The position numbers and the translations under genes were made by a program. 64,000 bases of DNA from CAZKHG01 sp964552655. GTDB lineage: Bacteria; Bacteroidota; Bacteroidia; Bacteroidales; Tenuifilaceae. The notes below the pieces were generated by a model. That model searched no databases. It saw nothing but the letters and a program-made list of their open reading frames with translations, and was not told where the DNA came from. This document shows positions 17,736 through 26,741 of the stretch, piece by piece. Positions within the stretch are counted from its first letter, which is position 1. Each line of letters starts with the position of its first letter. The stretch is from the NCBI GenBank assembly GCA_964552655.1, contig CAZKHG010000003.1, forward strand, positions 1-64,000. Reading direction: 5' to 3'.

Positions 17736-18140
17736 TTAGGGGTTGTACTCGTAGATTTTTCTGCTCTTGAGCTTGCCATCCGGACCAAAGACCTTTTTTT
17801 CAACCTTCAGATCCCCATTATACTTGTATTCTTCCTTTTTAAGGAGTTGCCCCTTGGGGTTGTACGCAGTTTCAACAATCAACCTGTCATTATCATCATA
17901 TTGATATTCAATATGTTTAATGGTATTCCCCTTTTCATCGTAGTACTTTTCCATAATGGTGTTGCCCGCATCATCAAATTTGAACTCCGATTCCTTGAAC
18001 CTGGTTTCAGTGCCATTTTTATACTCAATTTGCCATTCTACCTTTGATTTAATCCCATTCTCTTTAGCCTTTTTTTTGCTTTGGCCGTTCGAAGTCATTG
18101 TAATTAAGGATAATACCATAACAAATATCAAGTATCTCAT
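17736..18140 (-). CDS. Small exported protein with YD/RHS-like repeats
   Basis: A 134-residue protein with a signal peptide ending at MTSNGQ (residue ~20). The rest is made of about four ~20-residue beta-hairpin repeats of the pattern Y-D-x-x-G-N-T-I...Y, e.g. YYDEKGNTIKHIEYQYDD and NPKGQLLKKEEYKY, which resemble RHS/YwqK-type repeats. It probably sits in the periplasm. No enzymatic motif is visible. It is the first gene of the VTC/DUF4956 cluster on the minus strand, with 15 bases to the VTC start. The call is descriptive only. Confidence 0.65.
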   Translation of the reverse strand: MRYLIFVMVLSLITMTSNGQSKKKAKENGIKSKVEWQIEYKNGTETRFKESEFKFDDAGNTIMEKYYDEKGNTIKHIEYQYDDNDRLIVETAYNPKGQLLKKEEYKYNGDLKVEKKVFGPDGKLKSRKIYEYNP

Positions 18141-18235
18141 AATTAAAAGATTTGAGTTATTATGTTGATAAATCTGGTGTACAAACTATTCCGAAAAGTT
18201 ATACCTTTATCCGCTAAAATCCAAATATTCAAATC

Positions 18236-18391
18236 ATGTATAGATGTACAGTTTGTGGTTATGTTTATGATCCTGAGCTTGGCGACCCTGAGCATTTAGT
18301 TGATCCAGGAACAAGCTTTGAGGACTTGCCAGAGGACTGGAAATGTCCTGTTTGCAGTGTTTCTAAGGAGTATTTTGTTGAAGTGGAATAA
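18236..18391 (+). CDS. Rubredoxin
   Basis: A 51-residue iron-sulfur electron carrier that was missed by length-filtered gene finding. The two CxxC iron-binding pairs are CTVCGYVYDPELGDP near the N-terminus and WKCPVCSVSK near the C-terminus. The PGTSFEDLPEDW segment between them is a hallmark of the family. Rubredoxins pass electrons to oxidoreductases such as rubrerythrin or oxygen reductases, usually in anaerobes. It is a single-gene unit, divergent from the exported repeat-protein gene. TACCTTTA ~35 bases upstream is a near-match to the -7 consensus. Confidence 0.96.
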   Translation: MYRCTVCGYVYDPELGDPEHLVDPGTSFEDLPEDWKCPVCSVSKEYFVEVE

Positions 18392-18595
18392 CGATTTTTC
18401 AGCTATAAATGAGTGTTTTCCGTGGATTCAAATTAAGCGGGAGCCATTAGAATCAAACATTGAAATCAATCAATTTATTAGCTTTTTTTAAAAATGTTTG
18501 AGGGTTATAACTTATTGTGTATTTTCGTGTGCTATTAAAAAGAGGTGATACCAGCATCAAAATGCTGTGTGCCATCAAGTAAACTAATTTGTACT

Positions 18596-20659
18596 ATGAA
18601 TATTAATGAGCTAGATGATCTGAAAATGGATCAAAATGTCGGTAATACCGAGGATACTCCGGTTTCTCCTATTCTTACTTCTAACCTTTCAGAAGAGGAT
18701 ACATCAAGTGTAGAAAAAAACATCGCTATTGACGAACCTCAAAATCCTCAGGAAAAAATGGAAGATAGTTCGGTTACAAAAGCAGATAAAAGTTCTGGTG
18801 ATGATGATGAAGAACTTGAGGATGGTTTGGAGCCCCTTGATTTAGAAGATGAATCGGGCCATGTTGAGGATTTAGACGGATTGCCAGAAGAATTGGCTGA
18901 TGAAATCGAAGAACTGTCTGATGAGCCAATAAAGCTTGCGGATTATTCCACCCTCTCCAAACCCGAACTTGTTGAAGCCCTTAAAATTCTGGTTTATGAG
19001 AAACCCGTGCAGCAAATCAGGGTAGATGTTGAGAGCATAAAAGTGAATTTTTATAAGAAACATAAAGCAGAGTTTGAGAAAAAACGAAAAGAATTTGTTG
19101 ATGCTGGCGGGGATATAGCTCAATTTTCTGTTCCCGAGGATCTGTATGAGCCACAAATTAAAGAGCTTTTGAAACAATACAGAGAGCTAAGGCTTAAATA
19201 CAATCGTGAAATTGAATCGCAAAAGCACCATAACCTTGAACAGAAGCAAAGAATAATTGAGCAGATCAAGGATTTAGTGAACAGGAATGAATCGGTTAAT
19301 CAAACCTTCCAGGAGTTTCGTGAACTTCAGCAACGTTGGCGCGAAATTGGGCCTGTGCCTCAATCCAACCTGAATGATTTGTGGGAAACATATCACCATC
19401 ATGTTCAAAATTTTTACGATTTCATCAAAATAAACAAGGAGCTTAGGGATCTTGACCTTAAGCGAAACCTTGAGGAAAAAATTACCCTTTGCGAGAAAGC
19501 CGAGGAGCTGCTTATTGAACCTTCGGTGGTTGTTGCCTTTAAAAAATTACAGAAATATCATAACCAGTGGAGGGAGATTGGGCCAGTACTGAAAGAACAC
19601 CGCACCGAGATTTGGGAGCGGTTCAAAGAGGCAACTTCAAAAATTAATAAGAAACATCAGGATTATTTTGAAGGGCTTCGCGATGAACAGCGAAGAAATC
19701 TGGAGGCTAAAACGGCCCTATGTGAGAAAGCAGAAGAGCTCGCCGGTTTAGCAATCAAATCGAATAAGGAGTGGAATAAGCGCTCAAAGGAGATGATTGA
19801 GATTCAGAAGGTATGGAAAACCATCGGTTTTGCTCCAAAGAAGGATAACAATAAGATATATGAAAGATTTCGGGCTGCATGCGATGGATTTTTTAACAAT
19901 AAACGTGAATTCTACTCAGAAGCAAAAGAAGAGCAACAAAATAACCTGCAGCTAAAAACAGAACTTTGCTTACAGGCCGAATCACTCATGAATAGTAATG
20001 AGTGGAAAAAAGTTACCGAGGACTTAATCAACCTTCAGAAGCGGTGGAAAGAAATTGGTCCGGTTCCACGGAAGCAAAGTGATGAGGTATGGAAGAGATT
20101 TCGGGCAGCCTGCGATACCTTCTTTATGAGAAAATCGAAGCACTTTGCCCAGGTTGACACCAAGTACGAGGAAAACCTGAAAGCCAAGGAGGATTTGATT
20201 AACGAAATTGAATCTTATATTCTTAAGGAGGATACCGAAGAAAACCTAAATGCAGTGAAAGAGTTCCAACGACGTTGGGCTGAAATCGGATTTGTTCCAA
20301 TTCAGAACAAAGAATCCATTCAAAAGCGTTACAGGGAAGCCATTAACAAACATTTTGAGAACCTTAAAATAGACGAATCTAAACGAAATATCCTGAAATT
20401 TAAAACAAAACTCGAAAACGCTCAGGGTAACCCCCGACAGGAGAATAAGCTAAGGCAGGAGCGGGATAAACTTTTCAACAGGTTAAAACAGCTGGAGAAC
20501 GATATCGTTCTGTGGGAGAATAATATAGGCTTCTTTGCTAAGTCCAAGAATGCTGAGCAGATGATTAAAGATGTGGAGTGGAAAATTGAAAAAGCGCGTG
20601 GCGAAATCATTATGCTTGAAGAAAAAATAAAAATGATAGATAAGCTGGATTTAGATTAA
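18596..20659 (+). CDS. DUF349 repeat protein
   Basis: A 687-residue cytoplasmic coiled-coil protein. The first ~130 residues are very acidic (runs such as GDDDEELEDGLE). After them come about five DUF349 repeats of ~75 residues, recognisable by W-x-E/T-I-G-x-V/A-P motifs (RWREIGPVPQ, QWREIGPVLK, WKTIGFAPKK, RWKEIGPVPR, RWAEIGFVP), each followed by an F-x-x-A/H-x-x-x-F helix. Function is unknown; family members are widespread in Bacteroidota. The ATG at 18596 is preferred. A GTG 51 bases upstream would add a Cys-rich extension from what looks like untranslated leader. pyrG starts 20 bases after its stop, so the two may be co-transcribed. Confidence 0.85.
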   Translation: MNINELDDLKMDQNVGNTEDTPVSPILTSNLSEEDTSSVEKNIAIDEPQNPQEKMEDSSVTKADKSSGDDDEELEDGLEPLDLEDESGHVEDLDGLPEELADEIEELSDEPIKLADYSTLSKPELVEALKILVYEKPVQQIRVDVESIKVNFYKKHKAEFEKKRKEFVDAGGDIAQFSVPEDLYEPQIKELLKQYRELRLKYNREIESQKHHNLEQKQRIIEQIKDLVNRNESVNQTFQEFRELQQRWREIGPVPQSNLNDLWETYHHHVQNFYDFIKINKELRDLDLKRNLEEKITLCEKAEELLIEPSVVVAFKKLQKYHNQWREIGPVLKEHRTEIWERFKEATSKINKKHQDYFEGLRDEQRRNLEAKTALCEKAEELAGLAIKSNKEWNKRSKEMIEIQKVWKTIGFAPKKDNNKIYERFRAACDGFFNNKREFYSEAKEEQQNNLQLKTELCLQAESLMNSNEWKKVTEDLINLQKRWKEIGPVPRKQSDEVWKRFRAACDTFFMRKSKHFAQVDTKYEENLKAKEDLINEIESYILKEDTEENLNAVKEFQRRWAEIGFVPIQNKESIQKRYREAINKHFENLKIDESKRNILKFKTKLENAQGNPRQENKLRQERDKLFNRLKQLENDIVLWENNIGFFAKSKNAEQMIKDVEWKIEKARGEIIMLEEKIKMIDKLDLD

Positions 20660-20679
20660 CGTCAAAATAATTTTCAATC

Positions 20680-22293
20680 ATGCCGCATAACACAAAATAC
20701 GTCTTTGTAACCGGCGGTGTAACATCCTCACTTGGGAAGGGGATTATTTCAGCCTCATTGGCCAAACTCCTGCAAAGCAGAGGGTACTCTGTTACCATTC
20801 AGAAATTAGACCCATACATAAATGTAGATCCTGGAACACTTAACCCATACGAACACGGGGAATGTTACGTGACGGATGATGGTGCAGAAACTGATCTTGA
20901 TCTGGGTCATTACGAACGATTTATCAGTTTGCCAACCTCGCAGGCCAACAATGTTACCACGGGCAGGGTTTACCAATCAGTAATCAACAAGGAGCGCAAA
21001 GGGGAATATTTAGGCAAGACCGTTCAGGTGATTCCACATATCACCGATGAAATAAAAGGTCGCATCAAGTTCTTAGGTACAAAACATAAATTTGATGTTG
21101 TCATCACAGAAATCGGAGGGACCGTTGGCGACATTGAGTCATTACCTTACATTGAATCAGTTCGGCAGCTTAAGTGGGAGCTTGGGCCCACCAATTCTGT
21201 TTTCATTCATCTTACACTGGTGCCATTTCTTTCTGCATCAGGCGAGTTGAAAACCAAACCCACTCAACATTCGGTTAAGGTACTACTGGAAAACGGGATT
21301 CAACCTGATGTTCTGGTTCTTCGAACAGAACGTAAACTAAACGATGATATACGTAGAAAAGTAGCCCTGTTTTGTAATGTTGAGGTTGAGGCTGTTGTTG
21401 AATCAATTGATGTTAAAACCATCTACGAGGTTCCATTGCTCATGCTGAAGGAAAAGTTGGATTTAACAGTACTCAAAAAGTTAAATCTAACACATGGGAA
21501 AGAACCGGATTTAAAAGCCTGGAATCAATTTATCGCTAAACTTAAAAACCCGAAGCGAACTATAAAGATTGGGCTAATTGGAAAGTACGTTGAATTACCC
21601 GATGCCTATAAATCCATTGTGGAATCGTTTATTCATGCAGGTGCTTCGAATGAATGTAAAGTTGACCTGGTTTCTATCCATTCCGAGGGTATAGATGAAT
21701 CAAACCTTGAACAAAAGTTAAGCGATTTAAAAGGGATACTTGTTGCTCCCGGGTTCGGGAAACGAGGAATTGAAGGGAAAATATTATCAGTTAAATATGC
21801 CAGGGAAAAGGGAATTCCCTTTTTGGGAATTTGTTTGGGTATGCAATGCGCTGTTATTGAGTTTGCCAGGAATGTATTAGGCTATTCCGATGCCAATTCC
21901 ACTGAAATGGTTCGCAACACACCTCATCCGGTTATTGATTTAATGGAGAGCCAGAAAGGGATAACCGACAAGGGCGGAACAATGCGTTTAGGGGCATATA
22001 CCTGTAACATAAAAAAGGGAACCAAAACCTTTCAGGCGTATCATAAATCCACCGTACAGGAACGGCATAGACATCGGTATGAGTTTAATAACGCTTATTT
22101 TGATGAGTTTGAAAAAGCAGGTATGATTTCTGCCGGGATTAACCCTGATACCGGACTTGTGGAAATTATTGAACTTCCAGATCACCCATGGTTTGTTGGA
22201 GTACAGTTTCACCCGGAGTACAGAAGTACGGTCGTAAACCCACATCCACTTTTTGTAAACTTTGTTAAAGCTTCGCTAGAATTTAGCAAATAG
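20680..22293 (+). CDS. pyrG: CTP synthase
   Basis: Full-length CTP synthase of 537 residues. It makes CTP from UTP, ATP and glutamine. The N-terminal synthetase domain starts with KYVFVTGGVTSSLGKGI and contains the DPYINVDPGTLNP and HGECYVTDDGAETDLD blocks. The C-terminal class I glutamine amidotransferase domain carries the catalytic C385 (LGICLGMQ) and the HPEYRS histidine near the end. All core motifs are intact. A hairpin terminator follows, so yidC is mostly transcribed separately. Confidence 0.98.
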   Translation: MPHNTKYVFVTGGVTSSLGKGIISASLAKLLQSRGYSVTIQKLDPYINVDPGTLNPYEHGECYVTDDGAETDLDLGHYERFISLPTSQANNVTTGRVYQSVINKERKGEYLGKTVQVIPHITDEIKGRIKFLGTKHKFDVVITEIGGTVGDIESLPYIESVRQLKWELGPTNSVFIHLTLVPFLSASGELKTKPTQHSVKVLLENGIQPDVLVLRTERKLNDDIRRKVALFCNVEVEAVVESIDVKTIYEVPLLMLKEKLDLTVLKKLNLTHGKEPDLKAWNQFIAKLKNPKRTIKIGLIGKYVELPDAYKSIVESFIHAGASNECKVDLVSIHSEGIDESNLEQKLSDLKGILVAPGFGKRGIEGKILSVKYAREKGIPFLGICLGMQCAVIEFARNVLGYSDANSTEMVRNTPHPVIDLMESQKGITDKGGTMRLGAYTCNIKKGTKTFQAYHKSTVQERHRHRYEFNNAYFDEFEKAGMISAGINPDTGLVEIIELPDHPWFVGVQFHPEYRSTVVNPHPLFVNFVKASLEFSK

Positions 22294-22308
22294 GAATGTT
22301 TATTTTAT

Positions 22309-22316
22309 TACTTTTG
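22309..22316 (+). promoter_or_regulatory. -7 promoter element (TACTTTTG) of yidC, abutting the pyrG terminator
   Basis: TACTTTTG, exact to TAnnTTTG, 57 bases before the yidC ATG. The predicted transcription start falls in the left arm of the next hairpin, so the new transcript could not form that terminator. No -33 TTG was found. Confidence 0.45.
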
Positions 22317-22343
22317 TGCCACCTTTTTGGTGGCATTTTCTTT
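22317..22343 (+). terminator. Terminator of pyrG
   Basis: TGCCACC (22317-22323), a T5 loop and GGTGGCA (22329-22335) form a perfect 7-bp GC-rich stem followed by TTTTCTTT. It lies 23 bases after the pyrG stop codon. Confidence 0.82.
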
Positions 22344-22372
22344 ATAATGAACAATGTTAATAAAAATCAGTA

Positions 22373-24229
22373 ATGGATAGGAATACAATTATCGGGATCA
22401 TTTTAATTTTCGTAATACTTATAGGTTTTGGGTACCTTAACTCCCCATCAAAAGAGGAGAGGGCAGCCATTCAAAGAAAGAACGATTCTTTAGCTCAGGT
22501 AAGGCTGGAAAATGAACAACAACAGAAAGCCGCAGAACTTGAAGCTTTGAAAAATAAGCCACTTGATTCCATTCATGATCAGGAAGTAAAAGCTCAACTA
22601 GGATCGTTTGCACAGGCTTTACAGGGAGAAGAAAAACTTATAACCGTTGAGAACGATTTGATGAAAGTAAAGATTTCAACCCTGGGCGGAAGGATTTACT
22701 CTGTTGAACTTAAAAATTATAAAACCTATACAGGTCAACCCTTGGTGATGTTTAGCGGTGACGATAACATCTTTGGCCTGCAGTTCTGGGGCAACGGCAA
22801 CGATATTCAAACCAATAAATTCTATTTTGTCCCTGATTTGAAAGATTCCCTGATATCAGCATCAGCTGAAGGCGAATCGAAAAAGTTAACCATGAGGCTT
22901 GCACTAAGCGAAACCTCGTATATTGATTATGTTTATACGATAAAACAAGGAAGTTATCTTTTAGATTATGACATCAGGTTTTCCGGAATGAGCTCAATAA
23001 TCAACGGGAAACTTGGCTCCATTGATTTGCTTTGGGATACAACATTGCCACAGCTAGAAAAAGGAACACAAAATGAAGCCAACTACTCCACTATAACATA
23101 TATGTATCCTAACCAGGAGTATGAAGAACTCGGAGCCCGTTCAAATACATCAAAGCAGATAACAACCAAAATAAAGTGGATTTGCTATAAAGACCAGTTC
23201 TTTTCATCAATTCTGGTTGCAAAAGAATCATTCACAAATGCGGAATTTAATACCACAGATATTAAGGATGGTGTAAACCTGAAAAAGTTCAGCTCAAGAA
23301 TTTCCATACCTTTTATAGATGGGAAGGATGAAACCATGGGCTTCCAGTTTTTCTTTGGCCCCAACCACTTCAACACCCTGAAAAAGTATGATCTGGGTTT
23401 CGAAAAAATCGTACCGCTTGGTAAATGGATTATCCGCTGGATCAACAGGTGGGTGGTAATTCCAGTATTTGATTTCCTCGATAATAGTATAGCAAGCTAT
23501 GGACTTATCATATTGATACTGACAATACTTATCAAAGTAGTATTACTTCCCCTAACCTATAAATCGTATTTGAGCTCCGCAAAAATGAGGGTGCTTAAAC
23601 CTCAGGTTGATGAGGTGAATGCAAAGTTCCCCAAAAAAGAGGATGCCATGAAAAAGCAACAGGCGGTTATGGCCCTTTATCGGAAAGTTGGGGTAAACCC
23701 AATGGGAGGTTGTATCCCAATACTTATTCAGTTCCCGATACTAATTGCTATGTTCCGGTTTTTCCCTGCTTCAATTGAGCTTCGCCAGCAAAGTTTCCTT
23801 TGGGCTGATGACCTCTCGTCTTTCGATTCGATTTTAAATTTGCCATTCACCATTCCGATGTATGGAGCGCATGTTAGTCTTTTCACGCTCCTTATGGCAG
23901 CTGCTTTATTTGTTACATCCAAGATGAATGCTGACCAGATGGGCGATACCAATGCTCAGATGCCCGGGATGAAATTTATGATGACCTACCTTATGCCTAT
24001 TATGATGATTGTTTGGTTCAATAACTATTCATCTGGGTTGAGCTATTACTACTTTTTGTCAAACCTATTCACCATTGGCCAAACCTACCTGATCCGCAGA
24101 TTTGTTGATGACGAAGCAATTCTTGCGAAACTTCACGAAAATGCCAAGAAGCCAGTCAAAAAGTCTAAATTCCAGGAGAAGATGGAAGAGATAGCCAAAC
24201 GTCAACAGACTTTAAAAAAAGGCAGATAG
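22373..24229 (+). CDS. yidC: Membrane protein insertase YidC
   Basis: A 618-residue inner-membrane insertase that places membrane proteins, with or without SecYEG. TM1 lies at residues ~5-22 (IGIILIFVILIGFGYL). The large periplasmic beta-domain covers ~80-350. The conserved five-helix core (~360-590) includes the hydrophilic-groove region before KSYLSSAKMRVLKPQV and the motif NPMGGCIPILIQFPILIAMF. The C-terminus is basic (KKPVKKSKF, ending LKKGR), as expected for ribosome contact. Length and architecture match Bacteroidota YidC. It has its own -7 element and a hairpin terminator. Confidence 0.97.
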   Translation: MDRNTIIGIILIFVILIGFGYLNSPSKEERAAIQRKNDSLAQVRLENEQQQKAAELEALKNKPLDSIHDQEVKAQLGSFAQALQGEEKLITVENDLMKVKISTLGGRIYSVELKNYKTYTGQPLVMFSGDDNIFGLQFWGNGNDIQTNKFYFVPDLKDSLISASAEGESKKLTMRLALSETSYIDYVYTIKQGSYLLDYDIRFSGMSSIINGKLGSIDLLWDTTLPQLEKGTQNEANYSTITYMYPNQEYEELGARSNTSKQITTKIKWICYKDQFFSSILVAKESFTNAEFNTTDIKDGVNLKKFSSRISIPFIDGKDETMGFQFFFGPNHFNTLKKYDLGFEKIVPLGKWIIRWINRWVVIPVFDFLDNSIASYGLIILILTILIKVVLLPLTYKSYLSSAKMRVLKPQVDEVNAKFPKKEDAMKKQQAVMALYRKVGVNPMGGCIPILIQFPILIAMFRFFPASIELRQQSFLWADDLSSFDSILNLPFTIPMYGAHVSLFTLLMAAALFVTSKMNADQMGDTNAQMPGMKFMMTYLMPIMMIVWFNNYSSGLSYYYFLSNLFTIGQTYLIRRFVDDEAILAKLHENAKKPVKKSKFQEKMEEIAKRQQTLKKGR

Positions 24230-24253
24230 ATTATTAACTTTATTGATAAAATG

Positions 24254-24284
24254 AAAAGCGTAACAGGAATGTTGCGCTTTTTTT
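24254..24284 (+). terminator. Terminator of yidC
   Basis: AAAAGCG and CGCTTTT form a 7-bp stem, with AACA/TGTT pairing inside around a GGAA loop, followed by a T-run (the 3' arm runs into seven T). It starts 24 bases after the yidC stop codon. Confidence 0.78.
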
Positions 24285-24392
24285 ATGTTATAAATTTATG
24301 TTTTTGGTTCATGTTTTTAAGCCTTGCAATGATTAGTAAGTAATTGATTGCTTATAGCTTATTTTGCAAAATTAATTTTGGAAAAATCAGCA

Positions 24393-26087
24393 ATGAAAAG
24401 AAAACTTCTAATCAGGGATGTCACACTAAGGGATGGACAACAATCCCTTTTTGCTACACGAATGAACCAAAAACAGATCGATAGGGTACTTCCACTATTC
24501 AAAGATGCCGGATTTTACGCAATGGAGGTTTGGGGGGGTGCCGTTCCCGATTCCATTATGCGCTATCTGAATGAGGATCCATGGTTACGACTAGAGAAAA
24601 TAAAAAGCGAAATTGGTGATAATTCCAAACTTACAGCTTTATCGAGAGGAAGGAACTTATTTGGGTACAACCCTTACCCCGAAGAGGTAATTGAAGGCTT
24701 TAACAGGAATGCGGTTAAATCCGGTATATCAATTATGAGGATTTTTGATGCACTGAATGACACCGATAATATAAAAAGTACAATTGAGTATGTTAAAAAG
24801 AATGGCGGCATAGCCGATGCAACAGTTTGCTATACTGTTGATCCTAAGTTCAGTACAATTGAAAGACTTTTATCGCTGCTTAAAGGTAAGTCAATGCCCA
24901 AAAAGATTTTTACTGTTGATTATTTTGTGCAAAAGGCAAAGATACTTGAATCAATGGGTGCCGATATAATTACACTTAAAGATATGGCGGGTCTTGTTAC
25001 ACCCGAAAGATCAGCTCAGATAATAAAAGCATTAAAACACGAACTTAAAGTTCCCGTAAACTTCCATACCCATTGCACTCCGGGTTACGGGTTATCATCA
25101 ACTTTAATGGCTATAATTAACGGTGTTGATATTGTGGATACTGCTATTCTGAATTTTGCCGGTGGCCCTGCTGCACCTTCTTTTGAGTTGATCCAGATTT
25201 TTTGTAATAAGCTGAATATTGAAACTTCGGTCAACCTTGATGCTGTTTCTAAAATTAACCGTGAGTTAAAGAATATCAGGTTTGAGCTGGCTGATTTCGA
25301 CAGCTACAAACAGTTCCCCATTGAATTTGATATTTCAAAAGATTCCTTGCCTCAACATATAAATAAACTTTTTGATGATGCAATTGAATTTGCCAAAACA
25401 TCCGAATTTGATGAGCTTCAATCTTACTGTAACGCCATTGAGAAATATTTCAATTTTCCAGAACCTGACGAGAATGTAAAAAATGCTGAAGTACCTGGCG
25501 GCATGTACACAAACATGCTGGCTCAATTGAAACAGCTGAAACTTGAACATCTCTTACCCAGGGTTCTTGAGATCATTCCTTCAGTTCGTATGGCTTCGGG
25601 TTGCCCTCCACTGGTTACGCCAACCAGCCAGATTGTTGGGGTTCAGGCAGTGAATTGTGTTATTGATGAAAACAAGGGAGTTCCGTTATATACAAATAAA
25701 TCAATCCAATTTGTTAACCTTGTTAAGGGTATTTATGGCAAAACCCCTATTCCGGTTGACCCTGAATTCAGGTTTAAAATTGCTGGCATTAAAAATGAAA
25801 CACCCTACGATACAGCTAATTATTTAAAACAACCAAACCCATCGTACCCTGAATTTGGAAATGCAAAACTTGCCGAAAACGAGAAGGAGGAATTGCTTCT
25901 TGAGCTCTTCCCAAGTGTTGCCGAAAAATTTCTAAAAGATAGGCTCATTGGCCGCTATATGGATGCAATCCGGAAAGAACAGGATAAAAAGCGTAAGGCA
26001 ATTGATGAGGAGAAAAGAAAATACGAATCAATGAGCAATGAAGAAAAGCGTGAAAGGTTGATTAACGGGTTGTTTAATGCGTGGTAG
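24393..26087 (+). CDS. Carboxyltransferase subunit (pyruvate carboxylase B / oxaloacetate decarboxylase alpha-like), no biotin domain
   Basis: A 564-residue enzyme subunit. The N-terminal half is the metal-dependent DRE-TIM carboxyltransferase domain (IRDVTLRDGQQSLFATRM, EVWGGAVPD, NFHTHCTPGYG, DTAILNFAGGPAAPS). The PYC_OADA conserved C-terminal domain follows (~330-490). The protein ends in a charged helix (KRKAIDEEKRKYE, NGLFNAW) and has no AMKM biotinylation motif, so the biotin carrier must be a separate polypeptide, as in the transcarboxylase 5S subunit. It is a stand-alone gene here. The real substrate (pyruvate, oxaloacetate or a methylmalonyl-CoA partner) cannot be decided. The ATG at 24393 matches the family N-terminus (MKRKLLIRDVTLRDG). 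Confidence 0.88.
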   Translation: MKRKLLIRDVTLRDGQQSLFATRMNQKQIDRVLPLFKDAGFYAMEVWGGAVPDSIMRYLNEDPWLRLEKIKSEIGDNSKLTALSRGRNLFGYNPYPEEVIEGFNRNAVKSGISIMRIFDALNDTDNIKSTIEYVKKNGGIADATVCYTVDPKFSTIERLLSLLKGKSMPKKIFTVDYFVQKAKILESMGADIITLKDMAGLVTPERSAQIIKALKHELKVPVNFHTHCTPGYGLSSTLMAIINGVDIVDTAILNFAGGPAAPSFELIQIFCNKLNIETSVNLDAVSKINRELKNIRFELADFDSYKQFPIEFDISKDSLPQHINKLFDDAIEFAKTSEFDELQSYCNAIEKYFNFPEPDENVKNAEVPGGMYTNMLAQLKQLKLEHLLPRVLEIIPSVRMASGCPPLVTPTSQIVGVQAVNCVIDENKGVPLYTNKSIQFVNLVKGIYGKTPIPVDPEFRFKIAGIKNETPYDTANYLKQPNPSYPEFGNAKLAENEKEELLLELFPSVAEKFLKDRLIGRYMDAIRKEQDKKRKAIDEEKRKYESMSNEEKRERLINGLFNAW

Positions 26088-26161
26088 GCGATTCAGTATT
26101 CTAATATCCAGGGTTCATAGTTAACCCCTGTTAAACAATCTTTAACTTTAAATTCATTGGC

Positions 26162-26665
26162 CTAATCATCAAGGCCTTCCATCTCCTTTTGAAGTGCTGC
26201 CATTTTAATAGCTGTAATTGCGGCTTCAACCCCTTTATTCCCATGCTTCCCGCCAGCTCTTTCTTTTGCCTGATCGTAGGTGTTAGTGGTTAGCAATCCA
26301 AATACAAAGGGAATATTGTAATCCATGTTCAGCTCGGTGATCCCCTGGGTAACCCCTTGACAAATATAGCTGAAGTGAGGTGTTTCGCCCTGAATAACAC
26401 ATCCTAAACAGATAACAGCATCTAAATCAGCATATTCTGCCATAAATTGAGCACCGAGTGTAAGTTCAAAACTGCCTGGAACATGTTTTACCAATATATT
26501 TCCCTCTTTGGCACCATGTTTAACAAGAGTATCAAATGCTCCTTGCAGGAGTGAATGGGTAATCTCTGAGTTCCAATCAGATACCACTATCCCAAATATC
26601 ATTTTTTTTGCAGAGGGAACTGATTCTGGGTTGTACTTGGAAAGATTGCTTTGCTTTGACGCCAT
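26162..26665 (-). CDS. ribH: 6,7-dimethyl-8-ribityllumazine synthase
   Basis: A 167-residue enzyme for the penultimate step of riboflavin synthesis, which joins 5-amino-6-ribitylaminouracil with a 4-carbon phosphate and usually forms icosahedral 60-mers. Motifs seen are FGIVVSDWNSEIT (pyrimidine site), VPGSFELTLGAQ, the catalytic histidine H97 in GETPHFSYI, and GKHGNKGVEAA near the C-terminus. It is transcribed alone on the minus strand. TACCTTTA just downstream of the preceding terminator is a possible near-consensus -7 element. Confidence 0.96.
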   Translation of the reverse strand: MASKQSNLSKYNPESVPSAKKMIFGIVVSDWNSEITHSLLQGAFDTLVKHGAKEGNILVKHVPGSFELTLGAQFMAEYADLDAVICLGCVIQGETPHFSYICQGVTQGITELNMDYNIPFVFGLLTTNTYDQAKERAGGKHGNKGVEAAITAIKMAALQKEMEGLDD

Positions 26666-26692
26666 AGATGATTGTTTTTATCTGTTAAAGGT

Positions 26693-26724
26693 AAAAAAAA
26701 TACCAACCAAAATGGTTGGTATTT
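26693..26724 (-). terminator. Terminator after the TPR membrane protein gene
   Basis: TACCAACCA (26701-26709) and TGGTTGGTA (26713-26721) pair around a 3-base loop, extended by AAA/TTT. On the minus strand a run of eight T follows. It lies just after the TPR gene. Confidence 0.85.
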
Positions 26725-26741
26725 ATTAACTTAATCAAGTG

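Noticed and set aside
18300..18491. 63-codon plus-strand frame overlapping rubredoxin
   Set aside because: It is out of frame with the clear rubredoxin cysteines and lacks a plausible start.
19300..20300. Periodic DNA repeats in the DUF349 gene
   Set aside because: Explained by protein repeats (WREIGPVP-type); no sign of a mobile element.
26100..26160. Possible hairpin GGGTT/AACCC between the carboxyltransferase and ribH genes
   Set aside because: Short stem with a bulge and no T-run; not better than chance.
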